Shown in pieces: positions 1-5,873 of a stretch of DNA of 9,316 bases. The DNA is from UBA3496 sp964558115 (GTDB taxonomy: Bacteria > UBA8248). The notes below the pieces were generated by a model. It did not search any database, had not been told where the DNA came from, and saw only the letters and a program-made list of their open reading frames with translations. The DNA lies in the NCBI GenBank assembly GCA_964558115.1, contig CAZLCI010000073.1:1-9316 (forward strand), given 5' to 3'. The position numbers and the translations under genes were made by a program. The stretch's first letter is position 1. Each line of letters starts with the position of its first letter.

Positions 1-533
1 GTATGGGTAGTTATTGGTCATTGAGGTTAGCTAGTTATGATCATAGAGCAGCTGCAGTAGCAAGTGCAGTAGCTTGTTTTAATCCAAACAATACAATTTT
101 CACCGAATCTTCACCTAGGTTCAAACAGGTCTTTATGTATATGGCAGGAATGGATGACGAAGACGAGTTTGATAAGATGGCAAAGGAAATGACAGTGAAA
201 GGGTATATGGACAAGATACAATGTCCTACTCTTCTTGTTACAGGTGAATTTGATCCTCTTTGTCCACTTGAAGATGCTATTGAAGTCTTTGATGATTTAA
301 CTTGCAAAAAAGAAATGTGGGTTTTTGAAAATCAATTTCATCCACTTGTGAATCTAAAAAATCTTGGAGGTTTAGATAATCATCAGTATATACTTGATTG
401 GTTCTTTAGATTCTTTAATGATGGCAAAGTAAATGACAGAAGAATTTCATATGTCAAAGAGAATGGAGTAGGTCCTTTTGACAAGGGTTCTGAATGGAAT
501 CCTACAGTAGATGTAGGACAGAAATATTTCTAG
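1..533 (+). CDS. Alpha/beta hydrolase, C-terminal part (FrsA / dipeptidyl-aminopeptidase-like), cut by left window edge
   Basis: This is the C-terminal part of a serine hydrolase of the alpha/beta fold. The reading frame is open to the left edge, and the first in-frame ATG (base 3) is almost certainly internal. The residues MGSYWSLRLA look like the segment just after the nucleophile in a G-x-S-M-G elbow, and the incomplete codon at bases 1-2 (?GT) fits AGT, the nucleophile serine. Counting from that Met, the acid is probably Asp84 (GEFDPLCP, after the strand TLLVT) and the base His113 (ENQFHPL), at the usual spacing. The pattern recalls the FrsA/DUF1100 group, which includes C-C bond hydrolases such as 2,6-dihydroxypseudooxynicotine hydrolase, but ester or peptide hydrolysis is equally possible. 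There is no signal peptide in view because the N-terminus is missing. The gene ends at TAG (531-533), directly before a strong terminator, so it is the last gene of its transcript. Family call is firm; substrate is unknown. Confidence 0.85.
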   Translation, partial: MGSYWSLRLASYDHRAAAVASAVACFNPNNTIFTESSPRFKQVFMYMAGMDDEDEFDKMAKEMTVKGYMDKIQCPTLLVTGEFDPLCPLEDAIEVFDDLTCKKEMWVFENQFHPLVNLKNLGGLDNHQYILDWFFRFFNDGKVNDRRISYVKENGVGPFDKGSEWNPTVDVGQKYF

Positions 534-539
534 TTATTT

Positions 540-583
540 AGCTCTTCGTGAGGGCTTACTTACCTCACGAAGAGCTTTTTTTT
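540..583 (+). terminator. Rho-independent terminator of the alpha/beta hydrolase transcript
   Basis: A perfect 14-bp stem (540-553 paired with 563-576, starting AGCTCTTCGTGAGG) encloses a 9-nt loop and is followed by a run of eight T (576-583). It begins 7 nt after the hydrolase stop codon. The T-run lies only on the plus-strand side, so it acts for rightward transcription. The 3' arm and T-run are also coding DNA for the last residues (KKSSS and stop) of the convergent pyrR gene. Confidence 0.93.
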
Positions 584-1134
584 AATTCGTCTTTTACTAT
601 CCATATACTATCATCACCATCCATTTCTTTTAATTTAACTATAATGTGTTCATTTTTTCCTGTCGGAATATTTTTTCCTGTAACATCTGGGATGAATGGT
701 AATTCTCTATGTCCCCTATCGATAAGAACAGTAAGCCATATTCTTGAAGGTCTTCCGTATTCTAAAATAGTGTCGATTGCTGCTCTTGCAGTTCTTGCAG
801 TATTAAAAACATCGTCAATTAAGAATAAAGATTTGTCTTGTATATCAAAATCAATTTTAGTGTTTCTAGTAGGAGGTATTATTTTTGGTTTTCTGAAATC
901 ATCTCGATGTTCTCCTATATCAATGTGCCCAAGTAAAATTTCTCTTTTGGGATTTTTTTTGTTCATAATTTCTTTTATGCGAATTGATAATGGTTCACCG
1001 CGGGTTTTAATTCCAATGATTGCAATTTCATCATTCTGTGGAACTAATTTTTCTATTTCAGAAGCTAATTTTGTAATTAATTTGCTTACTTCTTCTTTAC
1101 TTAAAAGCAGAGTATGATTTTTTCTATCTTTCAA
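565..1134 (-). CDS. pyrR: PyrR bifunctional protein: pyr attenuation regulator / uracil phosphoribosyltransferase
   Basis: This is a PyrR-family type I phosphoribosyltransferase. The family binds pyr mRNA with UMP/UTP to control attenuation and can make UMP from uracil and PRPP; some relatives keep only one of the two activities. The 189-residue protein shows GIKTRGEPLS (41-50), the PRPP loop LFLIDDVFNTARTAR (103-117) and the typical C-terminal block VLIDRGHRELP followed by GKNIPTGK (about 136-160), which separates PyrR from Upp or HPRT. The usual TGRT of the PRPP loop reads TART here. The start is TTG at 1134: no in-frame ATG precedes the conserved core, and a GGGGG stretch lies 10 nt upstream as a weak ribosome site. 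It follows cca by 21 bp on the same strand and is probably co-transcribed with it. No pyrB, pyrC or carAB is nearby, and I see no PyrR-binding attenuator. The stop codon lies inside the facing hydrolase terminator. Confidence 0.93.
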   Translation of the reverse strand: MKDRKNHTLLLSKEEVSKLITKLASEIEKLVPQNDEIAIIGIKTRGEPLSIRIKEIMNKKNPKREILLGHIDIGEHRDDFRKPKIIPPTRNTKIDFDIQDKSLFLIDDVFNTARTARAAIDTILEYGRPSRIWLTVLIDRGHRELPFIPDVTGKNIPTGKNEHIIVKLKEMDGDDSIWIVKDELKKSSS

Positions 1135-1155
1135 GTTATAAATACCCCCATAATC

Positions 1156-2460
1156 TTAATATTTTTCTAAGAATTGTTTTTTTACAAATTCTATTGCTTG
1201 CTTTTTATTTTTTATTCTCTCTTCTAATTGTTCTTCTTCTACAGATGAAAGAATTTTTTCTATATCTGGTCCTTTTTCAACTCCTAATTTAATTAAATCA
1301 TTACCGTGAATGATTTTCTCAGGTTGAAAATCGGTAAGTTTAGTACTTTGTAATTTTTCTGTCCAAAAATTTAAGATTATAGAAAAATCTTTTTTCGATG
1401 AATACATGATACGAAAGAATTCTAAGGTTTCAGGAATAAAAGGCTTTCTTAATGTTTTTTTCCAAAATTTTTTTTCTCTTCTATTTGAATTAAGAAGTAA
1501 TTGTTCATTCTGAAGAATATTTAAAATTTTGTTTCTTTCTGTATTATTAAATTTAAGTTTTGATTTCAAAAGGTCTGATAATTGAACATATATTTTGGAA
1601 TTTTTAGGCATAATTTCTGGACAACTTTTCTCCTTATAATATTGTAGATATAAACATTTTAGAAGAATAGCCCATGATACTGTATTTGAGGTTGAAGAGG
1701 CATTTTCGATTTTTTTCCTAGATTTTTTTAAATCTTCTAGAAATTTAGAATTCAATTTAGGGAGAACTAAAAAATCAGAGAATAAATTATGCAAAACTTT
1801 TGATTTTGCTAAAAGTTCTATTGAATCAAATGCATTTGCTGAAAAAAGCATTGTTGAAATTTCGTTCTTTACTCTTTCACCACTAATTTTTTTTGTTAAA
1901 TTTGATAGATCAAGAATACTATCGAAAGTTTTTCTCTCTATGCTAAATTTTAATTTTCCAGCAAATCTTATCGCTCTTAGGATTCTCAGATGATCTTCAG
2001 AGAATCGTGATGAAGATTCTCCTATCGTTTTTATTTGTTTTCTCTTTATATCCGAAATGCCTCTTACATGGTCAATAATGTTTGAATTTATTGCATCATA
2101 GTAGAGTCCATTTACAGTAAAATCTCTTCTTTTGGCATCTTCTTTCAGTGTTGCACCGGTTTCTATGAAGTCAGGATGCCTACCGTCTGTATATTTTCCT
2201 TCATTTCTTAATTGAGCTATCTGAAAATCTGTTCCCATATAACGTAAAGTTAAAACTTTATATTTTTGTTTTATTATGGTCTTAACAGGGAATAATTTTG
2301 CAAGTTCTTTAAGATCCTTGTTAGTCGCAAGATCCCAATCTTTTGGTTTCTCCCCTAAAAGAAGATCACGAATACTTCCTCCTACTATATAAATATTTGA
2401 GCCTGACGATTTAATTCTTTTTATAACTTGCATTACTTTATAAGGAATCGTAAGTTGCAA
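1156..2460 (-). CDS. cca: CCA tRNA nucleotidyltransferase / poly(A) polymerase family protein
   Basis: This is a class II nucleotidyltransferase of the CCA-adding / PcnB family, which adds or repairs the 3'-CCA of tRNAs; some members add only A residues or polyadenylate RNA. The N-terminal catalytic head has the family motifs in order: IYIVGGSIRD (23-32), the metal-binding pair D41/D43 in KDWDLATN, RRDFTVNGLYYD (111-122) and the RNA-binding neck region DHLRILRAIRFAGKLKFSIE (156-175). The C-terminal body (about 200-434) is lysine-rich and divergent, and no HD phosphohydrolase motif is visible. At 434 residues it is of normal length. The start is TTG at 2460, supported by an AAAGGAG site 6 nt upstream. 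An internal ATG at residue 10 has no such site. It is the first gene of the cca-pyrR unit, and its promoter should lie in the gap shared with the reductase at 2608. CCA-adding versus A-adding specificity cannot be decided from sequence alone. Confidence 0.9.
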   Translation of the reverse strand: MQLTIPYKVMQVIKRIKSSGSNIYIVGGSIRDLLLGEKPKDWDLATNKDLKELAKLFPVKTIIKQKYKVLTLRYMGTDFQIAQLRNEGKYTDGRHPDFIETGATLKEDAKRRDFTVNGLYYDAINSNIIDHVRGISDIKRKQIKTIGESSSRFSEDHLRILRAIRFAGKLKFSIERKTFDSILDLSNLTKKISGERVKNEISTMLFSANAFDSIELLAKSKVLHNLFSDFLVLPKLNSKFLEDLKKSRKKIENASSTSNTVSWAILLKCLYLQYYKEKSCPEIMPKNSKIYVQLSDLLKSKLKFNNTERNKILNILQNEQLLLNSNRREKKFWKKTLRKPFIPETLEFFRIMYSSKKDFSIILNFWTEKLQSTKLTDFQPEKIIHGNDLIKLGVEKGPDIEKILSSVEEEQLEERIKNKKQAIEFVKKQFLEKY

Positions 2461-2473
2461 TTATATCTCCTTT
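2461..2473 (-). promoter_or_regulatory. Ribosome binding site that fixes the TTG start of cca
   Basis: Read on the minus strand, AAAGGAG (2473-2467) is followed by ATATAA and then TTG (2460-2458). A near-perfect Shine-Dalgarno site at 6-nt spacing makes TTG the translation start in preference to the downstream in-frame ATG. Confidence 0.7.
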
Positions 2474-2607
2474 AAAAAGCTGTGTTTCTGAGCATGTCAT
2501 CTAGTCTAACAGTTCATTTTCGATTACAATAGTAATTAATCACAAGAAAATATTTTTCTTTCCAATCATTGAAAGAATTTTTCTTCCATCAATTTTGAGG
2601 AGATGAA
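2461..2607. promoter_or_regulatory. Divergent intergenic region between cca and the first reductase gene
   Basis: These 147 bp separate two divergent genes and should hold promoters for both. I could not find a convincing sigma70 pair: TACAAT at 2525-2530 resembles a -10 for the rightward gene, but its upstream hexamer is poor. An AT-only inverted repeat (AAGAAAA at 2544-2550, TTTTCTT at 2554-2560) is present and could be chance at this base composition. The ribosome site GAGGAG (2597-2602) sits 5 nt before the ATG at 2608. Confidence 0.4.
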
Positions 2608-3582
2608 ATGAGAGCTGTTCGAGTTCATGATTTTGATTTAAATTCACCAATGTTGATTGACGAAGTTTCTACGCCAGAACCAAAAGAAGGAGAAATACTG
2701 ATCAAATCTCAAGCGGTCGGTCTTAATCCAGTTGATATAGCCATACGGGCAGCAAATCATCCATACGCAAAGTTAGTTCAACCACCTTATATACCCGGTG
2801 CAGAAGCATCTGGAGAAATTGTAGAACTTGGTGATGGAGTAAGTGATTTTTCCGTTGGAGAAAGAGTTTATGGTAGAGCAATAGATGGTGCTTATAGTGA
2901 ATTTGTGCGATTAGATGCAAGAGCATCTGCAGTGCTCCCATCTTCTTGTTCTTTTGAACAGGGAGCTTCTATGACTGTTGCTTTTTATACTGCGTGGAAT
3001 GCCTTGGTAATCAAAGCTCAAGTACGACCCGGTGAAATTGTCCTGATTCAGGGAGGAGCTGGTGGGGTAGGTTCTGCATCAATCCAATTAGCTAAAAGAT
3101 TGGGATGTGTAGTAATTACAACAGTAAGTTCTGAAGAAAAATCTGAATTTTGTAAATCTATAGGAGCAGATTACACAATCAATTATAAAGAAGAAGATTT
3201 TGTTTCAAAAAGTTTAGAAATTACAAATGGAAAAGGTGTGAATACAATTGTTGAATTATGTGCTTGTGATAATTTCGATAAGGATATAGATGCCGTTTGT
3301 GTTGATGGACAAATTATTGTTGTCGGTACAGGTACGGGAAAAGGGCCAGAAGCAGAGTTTCGTGTTCCAGCAGTAATGACAAAAGATGTACATATCCATG
3401 GTTTGGCAGTCATAAATTTATTTCCGAAAATGCCTGAACTTATAAGACGTTTTTCTGTTCTTTTAGGAGAAGGGTCCCTTAATATGAACATAGATAAAAT
3501 ATTTAGTTTTGATGAAGCAAATGAATCTCATGAATACATTCTTAAAGGAAAGTTTTTAGGAAAGGTTATTCTTGTTCCATAA
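2608..3582 (+). CDS. Zinc-independent NAD(P)H:quinone reductase-type MDR oxidoreductase (copy 1)
   Basis: This is a medium-chain dehydrogenase/reductase of the quinone oxidoreductase branch (QOR, COG0604). Such enzymes use NADPH to reduce quinones or activated C=C bonds in the cytosol. The 324 residues give a GroES-like N-domain (VGLNPVDIAIR, YIPGAEASGEIVELGDGVSDFSVGERVYG, about 38-89) and a Rossmann domain with the NADP loop QGGAGGVGSASIQLA (about 148-162). The structural zinc cysteine cluster and the usual catalytic zinc ligands of alcohol dehydrogenases are absent. The start at 2608 is supported by GAGGAG 5 nt upstream. A paralogue follows 105 bp downstream and is alike along its full length, including the distinctive (A)CDN, VGTGTGK and KFLGKV(I/V)L(V/L)P segments, so a tandem duplication is the simplest explanation. 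A short hairpin lies right after the stop. The substrate is unknown; enoyl/crotonyl-type reductase activity is an alternative to quinone reduction. Confidence 0.9.
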   Translation: MRAVRVHDFDLNSPMLIDEVSTPEPKEGEILIKSQAVGLNPVDIAIRAANHPYAKLVQPPYIPGAEASGEIVELGDGVSDFSVGERVYGRAIDGAYSEFVRLDARASAVLPSSCSFEQGASMTVAFYTAWNALVIKAQVRPGEIVLIQGGAGGVGSASIQLAKRLGCVVITTVSSEEKSEFCKSIGADYTINYKEEDFVSKSLEITNGKGVNTIVELCACDNFDKDIDAVCVDGQIIVVGTGTGKGPEAEFRVPAVMTKDVHIHGLAVINLFPKMPELIRRFSVLLGEGSLNMNIDKIFSFDEANESHEYILKGKFLGKVILVP

Positions 3583-3602
3583 AAAACAATGGGATTGTTT
3601 TT
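3582..3602 (+). terminator. Weak terminator-like hairpin after the first reductase gene
   Basis: Bases 3582-3590 (AAAAACAAT) and 3594-3602 (ATTGTTTTT) form a perfect 9-bp stem around a GGG loop, starting on the last base of the stop codon. The stem contains only one G-C pair and the T-run is part of the stem, so termination would be weak. It may instead reduce read-through or mark an mRNA 3' end between the tandem copies. Confidence 0.3.
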
Positions 3603-3687
3603 GTGGATTTAGATGTTTTGGCTTATTGAAAATTAGAGGTTTTTGTATGCATTTTCTTTTTACATGCTAAAATTTAGGAGTATTTTT

Positions 3688-4659
3688 ATGAAGGCGATAA
3701 TGGTTAACGAATTTGGACTTGAAGCCCCAATGTCAATAGAAGATGTCTCTACTCCCACTCCAGGAGATAGTGAGGTATTAGTGAAGATTGAGGCTATAGG
3801 TGTCAATCCACTTGAAATTGCAATTCGGACAGGAGATCATCCTCGTGCAGCACAAGTTAAATTTCCTTATATATGTGGTAGTGATCTTTCCGGTATGGTT
3901 GAATCTATAGGAAAGAATGTAGAAGATTTCAAGCCTGGAGATAGGGTATGGGGTCGATGCCAGGGTGCTTATGCAGAATATGCTGTTTTGAGTTCTCCTC
4001 TTTTAGGAAAATTGCCTGATGATTATACTTTTTCGGAAGGAGCATCTCTAGCAATTCCGCTTTTGACAGCTTGGAATGCTTTGGTTTTGAAAGGAGAGGC
4101 AAAGCCAGGAGATATTGTTTTGGTTCAAGGAGGAGCAGGCGGTGTAGGTCATTTGGCTATACAACTTGCATGTATGTTGGGTTGTCGTGTTTTTGCGACT
4201 GTAAGCTCAAAAGAGAAATCAGATTTTTGTCTTCAGCTAGGGGCTGATGCAACTATAAATTATAGATTAGAAAATGTTGTAGAAAGAGTTTCAGAATTAA
4301 CTAAGGGACAGGGTGTAGATATTGTAGTTGAAACGGCAGCTTGTGATAATCTTAAAGATGACTTAGAACTCTATGGTTTGAATGGTCGTATTGTGATGGT
4401 CGGAACTGGTACGGGAAAAGATTTTCCGGTAGAAATTTCTATAAGAGCTGCTAGCAAAAAAGATGTTAGGATCTATGGTGTTTCCTCAGGAAATTTAACT
4501 CCTTATTTGCCAGAAGCCATGGCAAGAATTTCTTCGGTTCTTTTGTCTGGAAAAATTCGACCACATATTGGAAAAGAAATGAAGTTAGAAGAATCTAATG
4601 ACTCACATGAACTTGTTTTAAGCGGCAAATTTTTAGGGAAAGTTGTACTACTTCCGTGA
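3688..4659 (+). CDS. Zinc-independent NAD(P)H:quinone reductase-type MDR oxidoreductase (copy 2)
   Basis: This is the second QOR-type medium-chain reductase, 323 residues, similar to the upstream copy along its whole length. Landmarks are VNPLEIAIR (39-47), YICGSDLSGMVESIG (61-75), AWNALVLKGEAKPGD (128-142), the NADP loop QGGAGGVGHLAIQLA (147-161), TVSSKEKSDFC (171-181) and VGTGTGK (238-244). As in copy 1 no zinc ligand clusters are seen. The frame is open further upstream to a TTG at 3643, but the ATG at 3688 is the proper start: it has AGGAG (3676-3680) 7 nt upstream and gives the same N-terminus as copy 1 (MKAIMVNEFG versus MRAVRVHDFD). Where copy 1 has YIPG in the substrate domain this one has YICG, and other substrate-pocket positions differ too, so the pair may have diverged in substrate. 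Its TGA (4657-4659) directly touches the stop codon of the convergent gene, with no terminator between. Confidence 0.9.
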   Translation: MKAIMVNEFGLEAPMSIEDVSTPTPGDSEVLVKIEAIGVNPLEIAIRTGDHPRAAQVKFPYICGSDLSGMVESIGKNVEDFKPGDRVWGRCQGAYAEYAVLSSPLLGKLPDDYTFSEGASLAIPLLTAWNALVLKGEAKPGDIVLVQGGAGGVGHLAIQLACMLGCRVFATVSSKEKSDFCLQLGADATINYRLENVVERVSELTKGQGVDIVVETAACDNLKDDLELYGLNGRIVMVGTGTGKDFPVEISIRAASKKDVRIYGVSSGNLTPYLPEAMARISSVLLSGKIRPHIGKEMKLEESNDSHELVLSGKFLGKVVLLP

Positions 4660-5244
4660 TTATTTTTTAAGAAGATTCGTTCTTAAATTTACGATTCTTT
4701 GAGCATGATCCGAATGGTTTACTGGAGGAAGTTCTTCACTGTTTTTTACTGGGACAATTACGAAATGTGGTCCGGCTTCTGTGAGTAGGCGGGGAAGGGA
4801 GTCTTCCAGTTCATTGAGAGTATTGATTTTTTCAATTTTGCCTTTGCCTGTTCTTCCACCACTTTGAAAACCAGAACCCGATGCAATTTTTTCGAAGTCT
4901 ACACTCTGAGAAAATTCTTGACCTCCAACCATTTCGTAACATCTATTTTCGAGAAGAAAAATCAGCATATTTTCTGGAGCATATTTTGAAAGAGTGATCA
5001 TCGAACCTAGACTCATCAATAGTCCGCCATCGCCTTTGAAGACAATTGTTTTTCTCTTGGGCTGAGAAAGCGCAATGCCCATTGCAAAATCTGCAGCATG
5101 TCCCATGCCAAAAGCTAAAAAATCAAAATCGAGTTCATGTTTGGAAACAAGAGGCCATTGTAAAGTCGTTGTCATAGTCATAACTACAACTTCATCAGTT
5201 CTCTTCGCAGCAATAGATTTTAGCATATCCATTCTTTCAATCAT
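4660..5244 (-). CDS. ThDP-dependent decarboxylase, PP-domain (beta) subunit, sulfopyruvate/phosphonopyruvate decarboxylase-like
   Basis: This is the thiamine-diphosphate-binding half of a split decarboxylase, like ComE or the C-terminal half of phosphonopyruvate decarboxylase. The 194-residue protein shows FGMGHAADFAMGIALSQP (45-62) and the ThDP/Mg motif running from GDGG (71-74) to the Asn at 100 (LLENRCYEMVGGQ), the classic GDG-x25-30-N spacing, followed by the GGQ segment typical of this group. The C-terminal part (FVIVPVKNSEELPP) matches the family. The start is ATG 5244 with AAAGGAA just upstream; an ATG four codons downstream (5232) is less likely. It lies 11 bp after the PYR-domain gene, so the two are co-translated subunits that should form the active site at their interface. 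Decarboxylation of a 2-oxo acid such as a 3-sulfo- or 3-phosphono-pyruvate analogue is a family inference. No PEP mutase or coenzyme M genes are in the window, so the true substrate is open. Confidence 0.87.
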   Translation of the reverse strand: MIERMDMLKSIAAKRTDEVVVMTMTTTLQWPLVSKHELDFDFLAFGMGHAADFAMGIALSQPKRKTIVFKGDGGLLMSLGSMITLSKYAPENMLIFLLENRCYEMVGGQEFSQSVDFEKIASGSGFQSGGRTGKGKIEKINTLNELEDSLPRLLTEAGPHFVIVPVKNSEELPPVNHSDHAQRIVNLRTNLLKK

Positions 5245-5255
5245 TTCTGTTCCTT

Positions 5256-5762
5256 TTATTCTTTGAAAGTATATCCAGTAATTACTGCAGCGGGCATAGA
5301 AGTTTCTTCTGCAGTTTTATTCATTTTATCCATAACTTCTAAATCGTCATCTTGCATAAGATTCCAATATGGAATTCCCCAGCCGTTTAATAAAGGCTCT
5401 GTATATGTATAAGCAGAATCTATAGGCAATTTGTTTGACATTGCACCCCCATATCCTCTCCAGCCAATTATCATTCTTAATGGGACATGTGGCCCCATTC
5501 CGCATCCCCTAAGAGAGTCTCCTGCTTCCATTAATCCTGTGTTTTGTATGACAATAAGGGGATTGCAACCCCCAGTCCATAGTCCAGCAGCTATCGCAAT
5601 CGATTCGCCTTCTCTGCAGGGAGTGATCAACTCTATGGAGGTTTCTTTTTCTAAAACTTCGTATAGCAAACGACTCTCTGAGTCTGGAATCATAAGCACA
5701 TGTGAAAATTGCAATTCTTTTAATTTACGTAGTGTTTTTTTAGCACTAACTCCAAGAGACAT
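5256..5762 (-). CDS. ThDP-dependent decarboxylase, PYR-domain (alpha) subunit, sulfopyruvate/phosphonopyruvate decarboxylase-like
   Basis: This is the pyrimidine-binding half of the split ThDP enzyme, similar to ComD (COG4032). Residues 21-28 (HVLMIPDS) match the N-terminal HV..VPDS pattern, and CREGESIAIAAGLWTGG (49-65) carries the glutamate (Glu51 by alignment to REGxA motifs) that activates the ThDP aminopyrimidine. VIQNTGL (71-77) matches the QNSGL strand of the family. The next section departs from ComD: it reads EAGDSLRGCGMGPHVPLRM and then IIGWRGYGGAMSN, which suggests a distinct subgroup. At 168 residues it is of normal length for a stand-alone PYR subunit. The start at 5762 has AAGGA 8 nt upstream. 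It is first in a two-gene unit with the PP-domain subunit and is divergent from the pdxA-like gene, with which it may share regulation. I am confident of the fold and pairing, not of the substrate. Confidence 0.85.
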   Translation of the reverse strand: MSLGVSAKKTLRKLKELQFSHVLMIPDSESRLLYEVLEKETSIELITPCREGESIAIAAGLWTGGCNPLIVIQNTGLMEAGDSLRGCGMGPHVPLRMIIGWRGYGGAMSNKLPIDSAYTYTEPLLNGWGIPYWNLMQDDDLEVMDKMNKTAEETSMPAAVITGYTFKE

Positions 5763-5783
5763 GTATTATTTCCTTATCCATTG

Positions 5784-5812
5784 TTGTTAATCAAAATTTG
5801 ATACAATATATT
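5784..5812 (+). promoter_or_regulatory. Candidate sigma70 promoter for the pdxA-like gene
   Basis: TTGTTA (5784-5789) and TATATT (5807-5812) are separated by exactly 17 nt, matching 4 of 6 and 5 of 6 consensus bases. It lies in the 111-bp divergent gap and would start transcription near 5819, about 55 nt before the TTG at 5874. In such AT-rich DNA a chance match is possible. No convincing promoter was found for the leftward decarboxylase pair: TTGACG (5836-5831, minus strand) lacks a well-spaced -10. Confidence 0.35.
5790..5802. promoter_or_regulatory. Palindrome in the divergent gap, candidate operator
   Basis: ATCAAA (5790-5795), a central A, and TTTGAT (5797-5802) form a perfect 6-bp inverted repeat. 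It sits entirely within the spacer of the candidate pdxA-side promoter and midway between two divergent units, which is where a repressor or activator site would be expected. No regulator gene is present in the window. Confidence 0.3.
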
Positions 5813-5873
5813 TGTTTATATGTCCGCATACGTCAATACTGAAAAAGTTTTTTAATTTTTGAAAGTTTTTATC

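Noticed and set aside
548..1117. Long plus-strand open frame opposite pyrR (189 residues)
   Set aside because: It mirrors pyrR, has no ribosome site or recognisable domain, begins inside the hydrolase terminator, and its hydrophobic translation is typical of antisense to a real AT-rich gene.
3662..3677. ATGCTAAAATT shared by 3664-3674 and 7813-7823 as a dispersed repeat
   Set aside because: An 11-base AT-rich match in 9.3 kb is unremarkable, and the surrounding bases do not align.
3643..3687. N-terminal 15-residue extension of the second reductase from TTG
   Set aside because: The extension has no homology to copy 1, and the ATG at 3688 has AGGAG at proper spacing, so these bases are leader sequence.
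5431..5790. Plus-strand 119-residue frame opposite the PYR-domain subunit
   Set aside because: The minus-strand frame carries clear ThDP-enzyme motifs and a good ribosome site; this one has neither and is a shadow.
5831..5836. TTGACG on the minus strand as a -35 box for the decarboxylase pair
   Set aside because: No acceptable -10 hexamer lies 16-18 nt downstream; the nearest good one (TATATT) is at 20-nt spacing.
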